Positions 44,518-52,742 of a stretch of DNA of 64,000 bases are shown piece by piece; the first letter of the stretch is position 1, and each line of letters starts with the position of its first letter. The notes below the pieces were generated by a model, which searched no databases, was not told the DNA's origin, and saw nothing but the letters and a program-made list of their open reading frames with translations. Position numbers and translations under genes: made by a program. Location: the NCBI GenBank assembly GCA_937128505.1, contig CAKZMM010000052.1, positions 1-64,000 of the forward strand, written 5' to 3'. This DNA comes from an uncultured Thermogutta sp. (lineage in GTDB: Bacteria > Planctomycetota > Planctomycetia > Pirellulales > Thermoguttaceae).

Positions 44518-46158
44518 GTGGAAAATTGCACCTTAAATCAGCCAAAGCTAAACATAAGGCGATACGACCTGGTTTTCTCGATATTCGCCCTAGTGTTTGC
44601 AACCCTTGTGTGTTATGCGCGCGGTATTTTTCACCCCCCAGTTGTTGATTTAACTTCTGACGCGGCTAATATCGCTTCGTTTGCCGCAGCCTTGGACCAC
44701 CCAGAGCTTTTTGCGGGAGACAGTGCATTAGCAGACAGGGGGGTTGCTGAAGTGTACGTTGCGTTTCATGTGGATGCAACTCGACTGCTTAAGCCACACA
44801 TTGGGAATTACGGCACAGCCTTTGCGGCCTTATTATGGCCTCACATATTCTTGTACATGATTGCTTTTTACATTCTCGGGTTGGCTTTTCTCCGTCACCG
44901 CGGTTGGGCAACTGCACTTACCCTTGCCAACCTCGTGTTGGTCAAAGGACCACGGGATACCGCCTGGGGCTATTTCAAGGACCCATTACCCCGAATGAGT
45001 CACTCGATTGTCTTCGCTGTCCTCATCGCATTGATTTGGGTGCTGCGGCGGAAGCCTTTTTGGTGGTGGACAGTTTGCCTTGCCGCGGGTCTAGCGCTTT
45101 ACGTGCATCCCGTCAGTACACCAGCCATGGGAGCTATGCTTTTTGGAGCGATTTGCGCGCTAATGCCCCGGGAATATTCGGTAAAAGAAAAGTTAGGTAT
45201 TCTACTTTCTTGCGCCGTGGCTTTCTCGGCGCCCCTAATACCGTTTTCGCTAACATTTCTGAGGCATACTCCGGCATCGGTAGTGGAGGGTGATCCGTCG
45301 CTGACCCAGATCGCTTCGATTCTAGAGGAGCGATTCACAGGGCATTATTTATTACCTTCTAGAACTGTATTCGAATACATCACATCGGTTCCAGCACTCC
45401 CGATTATTGCGGTGGGGCTCTTCGGGCTCGTATTTTGTTTAAGGTCCAGAGAACAGGAAACTTTGCAAGCCGGGAAGTTCTTCGTTGGTCTTTTTTTGGG
45501 GCTTATCTTCGCTAGTGTCTTCGTTCCCATCTTCTTTGAAATAGCGTTCCCAGGAATCAGTTTCGCTATGTTCAAAGGTGAACTCCCGCGCCCACTCCGA
45601 TACATAGTACCCCTGTGCTATATGGCGTCTTTACTCGCCTTAAAATCTTTCATAAGTGAATCGACACCTCAGCGAGCCCGCTTGTTGCTCGTAAGCACCG
45701 CTGCTTTGGCGGTTTGTCTGTTTGCGTTTGCTATTGGACCACGGGCACAGCGTGCCTTGAGCACACTTGTCGAAGGCCAGAAAAAGGTGGAAGAAGTTCG
45801 TACCTTAGTAGCAGCCGTGTCAACTATGGTACCCCCGAGAGAAACAATAGCAGCGGTTATGGAAGACCCTTTGGTTCTGCGATACGCGGCATTGCGACCG
45901 CTGGCGTTTGCGCGAAAAGATGTGCCGTCGACCGTGGACTTGGATCGCGCACTCCAATGGCAACGAAACCACAGAGAGTTACAGCGTTTGCTGAAAACCG
46001 AAGACACAAAGCGGAGGGTTGACGGCTCCATAAATTGGGCCCGAAACTTGAAATCCAAGTACCTCGTTATTGAATTGCCGCGCGAAGGTGAAAGACTGGT
46101 AGCTCAGAATGAGGAAATCTTATTCCAAAATTCTCGGTTCATTCTTTTGAGCTTGTAG
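44518..46158 (+). CDS. Polytopic GT-C-like membrane protein
   Basis: A 546-aa protein with ten or more predicted membrane segments from about residue 18 to 405, and a soluble C-terminal third. An acidic extracytoplasmic loop after the first span (VVDLTSDAANIASFAAALDH) and clusters of His/Trp are compatible with a GT-C fold glycosyltransferase that uses polyprenyl-phosphate sugars, but no diagnostic motif can be named with certainty. It starts at a GTG and stands alone between the two copies of a long direct repeat. Codon use is A/T-rich. It might use the glycolipid made by the GT2/DUF2304 pair at 40369-41432. Confidence 0.6.
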   Translation: MENCTLNQPKLNIRRYDLVFSIFALVFATLVCYARGIFHPPVVDLTSDAANIASFAAALDHPELFAGDSALADRGVAEVYVAFHVDATRLLKPHIGNYGTAFAALLWPHIFLYMIAFYILGLAFLRHRGWATALTLANLVLVKGPRDTAWGYFKDPLPRMSHSIVFAVLIALIWVLRRKPFWWWTVCLAAGLALYVHPVSTPAMGAMLFGAICALMPREYSVKEKLGILLSCAVAFSAPLIPFSLTFLRHTPASVVEGDPSLTQIASILEERFTGHYLLPSRTVFEYITSVPALPIIAVGLFGLVFCLRSREQETLQAGKFFVGLFLGLIFASVFVPIFFEIAFPGISFAMFKGELPRPLRYIVPLCYMASLLALKSFISESTPQRARLLLVSTAALAVCLFAFAIGPRAQRALSTLVEGQKKVEEVRTLVAAVSTMVPPRETIAAVMEDPLVLRYAALRPLAFARKDVPSTVDLDRALQWQRNHRELQRLLKTEDTKRRVDGSINWARNLKSKYLVIELPREGERLVAQNEEILFQNSRFILLSL

Positions 46159-46212
46159 TCGAAAGGGGTCGGTTATAACCGAACTCTAAAAAGCTCAAAG
46201 CGAGGCTCCGAC

Positions 46213-46455
46213 ATGCAAGCGGCTCCCCACTCCATCCCCTTCAACAAACCCTTTATCGCCGGGAAAGAGCTTTACTACATTGCTCAGGCGGTGACCTTCG
46301 GCAATTTAGCCGGTGACGGCCATTTCACCAAGGCCTGTTGTCGACTTTTGGAGGAGCGATTCGGCATCAAGAAGGTCCTGCTGGTTCCCTCCGGCACGGC
46401 GGTTACGACGAGTACCGCCGCCAGCCCTCCCAGACCCCACGTAATGGCAGGATAG
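46213..46455 (+). pseudogene. Truncated WecE-type sugar aminotransferase
   Basis: The first 63 residues match the N-terminus of DegT/DnrJ/EryC1 dTDP-4-keto-6-deoxysugar aminotransferases: SIPFNKPFIAGKELYYIAQA, LAGDGHFTKACCRLLEERFG, KKVLLVPSGTA. Then, exactly at the codons for GTA (46393), repeat copy B begins. The frame runs into unrelated VTTSTAASPPRPHVMAG and stops. The PLP lysine and the remaining 300 or so residues are absent, so no enzyme can result. A full-length WecE would have used the product of RfbB. Confidence 0.85.
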
Positions 46456-46672
46456 GTGGAAACGATGCGATCGGCTTCGCCGGGGCGTTGTACCACTTCG
46501 CAATGAAAGGAGTCGGTCAGCCTCGTTGCTCCACCACTTCTCAGAGCAAAATCGGCGGCAAGTTCTCAGAGCAAAACCGGCGGCAAGCCAGCCGCTCCCA
46601 CTGAAAGAAGGTAATTTTGTATGGTGAGGCTAAAGCAAAAGCTGCCGAATTGGCGGGGTCCTAACGCGCGGG
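46393..46672. repeat. Long direct repeat, copy B
   Basis: About 280 bp, the partner of 44146-44416. Its left edge lies inside the truncated aminotransferase, and its right edge lies inside the truncated flippase on the other strand. It contains the 25-bp tandem pair at 46538-46562 and 46563-46587. Since sequence from both genes continues beyond this copy but not beyond copy A, copy B is probably the parent and copy A the derived duplicate. Confidence 0.85.
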
Positions 46673-46781
46673 TGGTCAGGAGTATGATCACAGCCAGACA
46701 AATCTGGCTGATCCCCGCCCCGGCCACCATCCACCTGAAATTCCCCGCCGCCTCCCCACCGAAGTCAAATATGATCGGCAA
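46566..46781 (-). pseudogene. Truncated Wzx-type polysaccharide flippase
   Basis: On the minus strand, residues NFRWMVAGAGISQICLAVII, LLTTRALGPRQFGSFCFSLT and IQNYLLSVGAAGLPPVLL match the first two membrane helices of Wzx/MATE-like O-antigen flippases (the R.LGP..FG pattern after helix 1). The frame ends in a TGA inside the 25-bp tandem repeat, and nothing of the remaining ten or so helices is present. It lies tail-to-tail with the truncated aminotransferase; wecE and wzx are neighbours in several known glycan loci. Confidence 0.75.
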
Positions 46782-47228
46782 AGCCTTCTGATTGCAATTC
46801 CGAGAAATGCAGAATGATTGTTGTTCCGATACTTTCGAGCTTATCGCTGTAAGAAGTTAAAGATAACTCGTCAGGAAGTGATCTCAAAGGACTTATCGAT
46901 TTTGCCATCGGGCTGCGGGGTGGGGATGTCACGATGCGAGTTGGTCGGGCGGATTTTGATCCATCGGGGAATGGACGTTAAGACGGGGGGCAGCTTCCGG
47001 TTTATAAGGATCACGGTTTGTTAGGATCACGGTTTGTTAGGATCAGCAAATGCAATTGCAGTGAGTAGATTTAAGGCTATGCGGTTCCGCGTGCCGTTTG
47101 ATGCATTAAGGCTCGAAGTTGATCGGGATTAATTACCTTGATAAGTTGACGGTAAGTACGTCGACGAGGATTGAATTGCGGTAGGTCTCTTGGGGAAAAC
47201 GGGAATACGAGAAAGTGGGACTGGGCGA
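46782..47228. other. Gene-free stretch upstream of epimerase
   Basis: About 450 bp with no supported gene. It contains a perfect 16-bp tandem repeat (listed separately). The region precedes the G/C-rich right-hand module and presumably holds its promoter. Confidence 0.45.
47007..47045. repeat. 16-bp tandem repeat
   Basis: AGGATCACGGTTTGTT occurs at 47007-47022 and again at 47023-47038, followed by the first seven bases of a third unit. The copies are perfect, which suggests recent slippage or an iterated binding site upstream of the epimerase. Confidence 0.6.
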
Positions 47229-48227
47229 ATGCGAGTACTAATCACGGGTGGAGCGGGGTTTATTGGGTCGCATTTGGCGGATGTCTTGGTGGCCCAGGGG
47301 AATCACGTAACGGTGCTGGATGATTTTTCCACCGGGCGGCACGAGAATATCGCCCATCTAGAAGGCCACCCGCTTTTTAACTTGGTTTATGCGGATATTG
47401 GTGAGGAAGCGATAGTCCGGGACTGCGTGGCCGCGGCGGATCGGGTGTTCCATTTGGCCTCGGCCGTGGGGGTACGGTTGATTGTGGAGCAACCGGTGCG
47501 GACCATCGAGACGATTGTCCACGGAACGTCCGTGGTCATGAAGGCCTGTTCCCGTTACCGCAAGCCCGTGCTCCTCACCTCGACTTCCGAAGTCTACGGC
47601 AAATCTACGAAGGTTCCTTTTAGCGAAGAGGATGATCTGGTGATCGGGCCGTCGTACCGTCGCCGTTGGGCTTATGCGTGCTCTAAGGCGCTTGATGAAT
47701 TTTTGGCGATGGCCTACTGGCACCATTCGCGAATGCCGGTGGTGATTGTGCGGCTTTTCAATACGGTAGGGCCCCGGCAAACCGGCCAATACGGGATGGT
47801 TTTGCCCCGATTTGTTCAGCAGGCATTGAAGGACGAACCGCTGACCGTCTACGGCGATGGGTCCCAGACCCGATGCTTCTGCCACGTGAAAGATGCTGTG
47901 GGTGCGTTGGTAAGGCTCATGGAGCTGCCTGAGGCCCGGGGCGAAGTTTTCAATGTCGGCAGCGACGAGGAAGTATCGATCCGGGAGTTGGCCGAGCGGG
48001 TGATCCGAATTACCGGGAGCCAGTCGTCGATTAAATACATCCCCTTCGAGGAAGCTTATGGGGCGGATTTCGAAGACATGCAACGCCGTGTGGCCGACCT
48101 TTCAAAGATACGCCAGGCGATCGGGTATAAGCCGCGATTTAGCCTGGATGACATTATTGGCGATGTGGCAGACCACTACACTCGCAAGAGTGGGAAGGTC
48201 CCTCAACGGGCAAGCAGTCGAGGCTAA
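47229..48227 (+). CDS. NAD-dependent sugar-nucleotide epimerase/dehydratase
   Basis: An extended short-chain dehydrogenase (332 aa from the ATG at 47229). It has the NAD motif GGAGFIG (7-13), the catalytic STSEVYGK and YACSKALDEF (Tyr-x3-Lys), and FNTVGPRQTGQYGMVLPRF with VYGDGSQTRCFCHVKDA. The last two are typical of UDP-glucose/UDP-glucuronate-acting members such as 4-epimerases and UDP-xylose synthases. It should make an activated sugar for the cluster; the exact substrate is not decided by these motifs. A TTG 13 codons upstream is a less likely start. Confidence 0.88.
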   Translation: MRVLITGGAGFIGSHLADVLVAQGNHVTVLDDFSTGRHENIAHLEGHPLFNLVYADIGEEAIVRDCVAAADRVFHLASAVGVRLIVEQPVRTIETIVHGTSVVMKACSRYRKPVLLTSTSEVYGKSTKVPFSEEDDLVIGPSYRRRWAYACSKALDEFLAMAYWHHSRMPVVIVRLFNTVGPRQTGQYGMVLPRFVQQALKDEPLTVYGDGSQTRCFCHVKDAVGALVRLMELPEARGEVFNVGSDEEVSIRELAERVIRITGSQSSIKYIPFEEAYGADFEDMQRRVADLSKIRQAIGYKPRFSLDDIIGDVADHYTRKSGKVPQRASSRG

Positions 48228-48292
48228 CGGTGAAAGAGGGTAACTCATCGGCGGTATCATCTGGCTGAGCTTAGGGGTTTCCTTTCCACGCC

Positions 48293-49588
48293 GTGCAAAT
48301 TCTTTTCCTGACGCATTATTTCCCGCCGGAGGTCAATGCGCCGGCAAGCCGCACCTACGAACACGCAGTCCGCTGGGTGCGTGCCGGACACCGGGTCACG
48401 GTTTTGACGTGCAATCCGAATTGCCCAACGGGAATTCTGTTCCCCGGCTACCGCAACCGACTTCGGCCGCAGCGGGAGATCATGGACAGCATCGAGGTGG
48501 TGCGGGTATGGACCTATCTTGCGCCCAATGCGGGCACGGTACGGCGGATCGCGAATTACCTCTCGTTCATGGTTAGTGCGGTCTTGGCAGCCAGGGGGCT
48601 CGATCGCCCGGATGTGGTCGTGGCGACATCCCCGCAATTTTTCTGCGGTTGGGCAGGGGTGTTGGTTTCGAGGATGAAACGCCGACCCTTTGTGCTGGAA
48701 ATCCGCGATATTTGGCCGGAATCCATCGAAACGGTTGGAGCGATCCGCTTTCGGCCGGTATTACGGTTTCTCAGTTGGTTAGAAAGGAAGATGTACCGGG
48801 CGGCGCATCATATCGTCACTGTGGGGGAGGGATACCGCGATAACCTTTTGACAAAGGTGCCCCCGGGCAAGCCGATTACGGTCATACCGAATGGCGTGGA
48901 CTTGGAGCGATTTAATCTGAAGCTTACCAATGGACAGCTTCGCAGTCAGTGGGGTCTGGAAGGCAAGTTCGTTTGCGGCTACGTGGGTACAATCGGAATG
49001 GCCCATGGCCTTGAGGTCGTCCTCGAAGCGGCGGATCTCCTGCGGCAAAGCGGGCGCGATGACATCACCTTTCTTTTGGTCGGTGACGGGGCAGAACGTG
49101 CCCGGTTGGAACGATTGGCCCGCGAAAAGGGGTTGGAACGACGGGTGGTTTTTACCGGTCGGCTTCCGAAAGAGCAGATGCCGGAGGTAATCGCCAGTTG
49201 CGATTGCTGCCTGGTCCATTTGCGGAAGACGGAACTTTTCCAGACCGTTCTTCCCTCAAAGCTGTTTGAGATTATGGCCATGGAGCGGCCGATTATTCTG
49301 GGTGTCCGCGGCCAAGCACAACGGATTTTGGAAGAAGCCCAGGCGGGACTCTTGATGGAGCCTGACTGTGCACGCTCCTTAGTGGATCGGGTAGTGTATT
49401 TGGCGGAGAACCGGGAGCTGTGCCTCCGGCTGTCTGCCAGCGCTCGGCAGTATGTGGCCCAGCACTACCCCCGGGATGTTTTGGCGGAACGGATGCTGGA
49501 GGTTTTGAAACGAGTGGCCGCGGGTAATAGGTTGTCTACGATCGCCGATCGGTCTCTGCAAGGCTCGGCAGAAGGGGCGTCTCGGTAG
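48293..49588 (+). CDS. WbuB-like family 4 glycosyltransferase
   Basis: A 431-aa GT4 enzyme starting at a GTG. It begins QILFLTHYFPPEVNAPASRT and has VVVATSPQFFCGWAG, RRPFVLEIRDIWPESIETVG, VIPNGVDLERF and FVCGYVGTIGMAHGLEVVLE, then FLLVGDGAERARL and LPSKLFEIMAMERPIILGV. The RDIWPE segment is typical of the WbuB/WcaI branch, often annotated as fucosyl- or N-acetylfucosaminyltransferase. The family name does not prove the sugar here. Confidence 0.9.
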   Translation: MQILFLTHYFPPEVNAPASRTYEHAVRWVRAGHRVTVLTCNPNCPTGILFPGYRNRLRPQREIMDSIEVVRVWTYLAPNAGTVRRIANYLSFMVSAVLAARGLDRPDVVVATSPQFFCGWAGVLVSRMKRRPFVLEIRDIWPESIETVGAIRFRPVLRFLSWLERKMYRAAHHIVTVGEGYRDNLLTKVPPGKPITVIPNGVDLERFNLKLTNGQLRSQWGLEGKFVCGYVGTIGMAHGLEVVLEAADLLRQSGRDDITFLLVGDGAERARLERLAREKGLERRVVFTGRLPKEQMPEVIASCDCCLVHLRKTELFQTVLPSKLFEIMAMERPIILGVRGQAQRILEEAQAGLLMEPDCARSLVDRVVYLAENRELCLRLSASARQYVAQHYPRDVLAERMLEVLKRVAAGNRLSTIADRSLQGSAEGASR

Positions 49589-49639
49589 TCGAATAAGTGG
49601 CCTTGGTGTTGCCCCACCCTTCTCTTTCGTGGTAGGCCG

Positions 49640-51481
49640 ATGCAAATAGGGCGGCTGATTTACTCCGCGCGGTACTATCGGCCGGGCCAAATCCTAGGGC
49701 GCGCGTACCGGCGAATCAAACAATGGCTCACTCGTCCGATACCGTATGAGTCCGCAAACGAAGTGGCTTTTAGGCTGCCGAACCAATGGCCCTTGGCCGG
49801 CGAATCGGGCTTGAACCAACCCAAGCTGACTGTTTCTGCCGACAAAGTATCTGTTACGCTTCTGGGGCAGACTCGAAGTTGTCCACTCCCCTTCGATTGG
49901 GTGGAATTAGATCGGGCTGCGCCGTCGCGATTGTGGCGATTTCAACTGCATTACCACGAGCATCTGTTGTCTTTTCTACAGTCCGATTTTGATCTCTTTG
50001 AGAAAAAGGCGGAGCAAGTTTGGCAACTTATCCTTAACTGGATAGAAGTCTATTCCGGTCGAAATTCGCCTCTAAGAAGCTGGAAAGTGGACGCGTGGCA
50101 TCCGTATGTTATCTCACGGCGGGTGCCCGTGTGGTTGCAATTCCTGTGTAAGAACCCACCGCCGGACGAATTTCGCTCGGTCATTTTCCGGTCATTGGTC
50201 AGTCAAATACGTCTGCTTCGAAGTAACCTCGAATATGACTTGGGTGGGAACCACCTCCTGCAAAACCTTCGGGCATTGGCCCTGGCTGGGGCCTGCTTCG
50301 GGGGGAGCGAGGCAGCGGAGTGGCACGGTTTCTCGTTGCGCACCCTTCAGCGCGAAGTTGCCGAACAAATCCTTCCTCATGGGGAGCATCTGGAACGTTC
50401 GCCGATGTACCACATTGATATCCTTCATGGCCTGCTGGAGGTGTATGCGATAGCGGGCCCGATGCAGCCGGCGATTCGAGAATGGCTCGGAGATGCAATC
50501 CGCAGAACGTCGGAATTTCTGCAAACCATCCTTCACCCAGACGGGAACATCCCTCTTTTGGGAGATAGCGTACATGGGCAGGCACCGGAGCCGCAGCGAC
50601 TTCTTGAGGAATCCTGGAGGTTGTTGGGAGAAACGGCGGCGAATCGCGCGCTCCCATACCCGGTGGCTCGTGGAGTGCAGCCATCTCCGGCTGGGGCAAC
50701 AGTCGTTGGAGATAGCTGGGTTTTCCGCAGCGGCGGGGATTTTTTAATTTTCGACGCTGGCCCGGTTGGGCCGGACAACTTGCCCGCGCACGCCCATGCC
50801 GATTTGCTGGGCTTGGAAGCCTCGGTTGGCGGCATGCGCTTTATCGTAGACACCGGTGTTTCAGACTATGAGGACAGTGCGACAAGGGCCTATTGTCGAA
50901 GTACGGCTGCCCATAGCGTGCTTGAAATTGACGGCAAAAATCAGTGTGATGTGTGGTCGCGATTTCGGATGGGACGGCGTGGTTGGCCCGGGAAGTTGAG
51001 ATGCGGTCAGACCGGTCCCTTTTGCTGGGCCTGGTGTACGCACAATGCTTATCGGCATCGCGGAATTCCCGAGGTGGGACGGCTTGTCGCCTGCAACGCG
51101 GAGGGAGCTTGGGTCATTTTCGATTGGGCAATGGGAACTGGCCTTCATACATTTCGCAACCGCTTGCATCTTGCACCGGCGGCAGTTCCCCAAGTGTGCA
51201 ACCAGTTGGTCGGGCTTCAGCTCCCGGGTGGCGAAAGGGCCCTTAAGGTGGTCGGCAACGGCCGTTTGCGCACGGAAAAAACCCCCTATTGGCCGGAATT
51301 CGGCAAGGCTCAGGTCCGCTTTACCATTGTCTTTGAGGCGGAGGATCGGGCGCCATACTCTTGTGCCTGGGTGATCGCTCAACCCAAACTTCTTCCGCAA
51401 GTGGAACTTTCTTGGCACAACGGGCGGCCTCGAGTTTTGATAGCTCATGGCCAACAACGTTGGGAATTGACGGCCGGTTAA
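49640..51481 (+). CDS. Heparinase II/III-family protein
   Basis: A 613-aa protein of the alginate/heparin lyase-like superfamily. An alpha/alpha-toroid N-terminal half (about 90-330) includes NLEYDLGGNHLLQNLRALAL and LERSPMYHIDILHGLLEVYA. A beta-sheet half follows with PAHAHADLLGLEASVGG and AHSVLEIDGKNQCDVWSRFR. Asn/His/Tyr residues in GNHLLQN, MYHID and HAHAD are candidates for the catalytic set. No signal peptide is visible at the N-terminus (MQIGRLIYSARYYRPGQ). Such genes recur in exopolysaccharide loci beside WbuB- and WecB-type genes, with an unproven role in trimming or modifying the glycan. Confidence 0.88.
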   Translation: MQIGRLIYSARYYRPGQILGRAYRRIKQWLTRPIPYESANEVAFRLPNQWPLAGESGLNQPKLTVSADKVSVTLLGQTRSCPLPFDWVELDRAAPSRLWRFQLHYHEHLLSFLQSDFDLFEKKAEQVWQLILNWIEVYSGRNSPLRSWKVDAWHPYVISRRVPVWLQFLCKNPPPDEFRSVIFRSLVSQIRLLRSNLEYDLGGNHLLQNLRALALAGACFGGSEAAEWHGFSLRTLQREVAEQILPHGEHLERSPMYHIDILHGLLEVYAIAGPMQPAIREWLGDAIRRTSEFLQTILHPDGNIPLLGDSVHGQAPEPQRLLEESWRLLGETAANRALPYPVARGVQPSPAGATVVGDSWVFRSGGDFLIFDAGPVGPDNLPAHAHADLLGLEASVGGMRFIVDTGVSDYEDSATRAYCRSTAAHSVLEIDGKNQCDVWSRFRMGRRGWPGKLRCGQTGPFCWAWCTHNAYRHRGIPEVGRLVACNAEGAWVIFDWAMGTGLHTFRNRLHLAPAAVPQVCNQLVGLQLPGGERALKVVGNGRLRTEKTPYWPEFGKAQVRFTIVFEAEDRAPYSCAWVIAQPKLLPQVELSWHNGRPRVLIAHGQQRWELTAG

Positions 51482-51617
51482 TTGGATACTCGAAACGTCT
51501 GCTTTGCCGTGTTTCCCTTGGTCGTTCGATTCCAAACGATATTTTTCAGTTTCAACTTTTTGTGGTGCTAAAGCCGTGTAATCGATCGTGATTGAAAATT
51601 CTCATAAGGACCCAGTC

Positions 51618-52742
51618 GTGAGTACCCTTCGTTTGGCGTGTGTGGTTGGGGCTAGACCTAATTTTATGAAAATGGCCCCCATTCTTCGAGCTTTAGAAGC
51701 GCTCGAACAATTTGAATGCGTCCTCATCCACACCGGGCAACACTATGACCGCGACCTTTCCGATGTCTTTTTTGAAGACTTGCAGATGCGGCGTCCGGAT
51801 GTCCATCTGGAGGTCGGTTCGGGTACCCATGCGCAGCAGACAGCTCGGGTGATGGAACGGCTGGAAGAAGTTTTCCTGAGATTGCCGGAACAAGGTCAGC
51901 CGTTTGATCGGGTGATTGTGGTCGGGGATGTCAATTCGACGATGGCAGCGGCAATTACCGCGGCAAAGCTTCACATCCCTGTGGCGCATGTGGAGGCCGG
52001 CTTGCGGAGTTTTGATCGTACAATGCCCGAGGAAATCAACAGAATCGTAACCGATGCAATCGCCGATATGTTGTTCGTCTCCGAGCCGGCCGGGGTAGAC
52101 AACCTTTTGCGGGAGGGTAAGCCGAGGGATCAAATTCACCTGGTCGGCAACGTGATGATCGACACCCTATTTCAGCTTTTGCCCTTAGCTTACGATCGCG
52201 ATATTCTGCCGCGGTTGGGTCTGGAGGCGGGTCAATACGGGGTGGTTACCATTCATCGGCCCAGTAACGTGGATCACCCGGAGATCCTGGGAACGCTTTT
52301 AGAGGTCTTAGACGATGCGGCGCGCAATATGCCATTTGTGTTTCCGATTCATCCTCGGACACAAAAGCGGATAGAACGATTTGGCTTAACCGATCGGCTC
52401 AGACCCAGCAACGGCCGACTAAGCGGGATTTGGTCGCTTCCTCCGCTGGGGTATCTCGACTTCTTGGCCCTGACCTCGCAATCGCGAGTGATCGTCACCG
52501 ACTCCGGAGGTCTCCAGGAGGAAGCGACAGCGCTAGGTATCCCCTGCCTTACCCTCCGAAATACAACAGAAAGACCGATTACTGTGGACGAGGGGACCAG
52601 CACACTGATTGGCGACGATCCGGGGCGGCTTCGCGTGGAACTAGACAAGGTTTGTTCCGGAACATATAAGCGGGGGCGCTGCCCGGAATTGTGGGACGGC
52701 CATGCGGCGGAGCGGATTGCACAAATTTTGATGACAAGTTGA
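51618..52742 (+). CDS. wecB: UDP-N-acetylglucosamine 2-epimerase (non-hydrolysing), copy 2
   Basis: Second WecB-type enzyme (374 aa), clearly different in sequence from the one at 27262-28389. Motifs: VVGARPNFMKMAPI, LIHTGQHYDRDLSDVFF, VVGDVNSTMAAAI, VAHVEAGLRSFDRTMPEEIN, VVTIHRPSNVD and VTDSGGLQEEATALGIP. The GTG at 51618 follows AAGGA by seven bases and is preferred; a GTG ten codons earlier lacks a site. It probably supplies UDP-ManNAc to the right-hand module. Keeping two diverged copies suggests the locus was assembled from two separate glycan clusters. Confidence 0.92.
   Translation: MSTLRLACVVGARPNFMKMAPILRALEALEQFECVLIHTGQHYDRDLSDVFFEDLQMRRPDVHLEVGSGTHAQQTARVMERLEEVFLRLPEQGQPFDRVIVVGDVNSTMAAAITAAKLHIPVAHVEAGLRSFDRTMPEEINRIVTDAIADMLFVSEPAGVDNLLREGKPRDQIHLVGNVMIDTLFQLLPLAYDRDILPRLGLEAGQYGVVTIHRPSNVDHPEILGTLLEVLDDAARNMPFVFPIHPRTQKRIERFGLTDRLRPSNGRLSGIWSLPPLGYLDFLALTSQSRVIVTDSGGLQEEATALGIPCLTLRNTTERPITVDEGTSTLIGDDPGRLRVELDKVCSGTYKRGRCPELWDGHAAERIAQILMTS

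Noticed and set aside
44146-46672. Composite transposon around the GT-C-like gene
   Set aside because: The flanking repeats carry no transposase, inverted ends or target-site duplication; they derive from aminotransferase/flippase junction DNA.
47358-48083. 241-codon minus-strand frame
   Set aside because: Antisense of the epimerase gene, whose motifs are complete.
50861-51535. 224-codon minus-strand frame
   Set aside because: Antisense of the 3' half of the heparinase II/III-family gene; no recognisable features.
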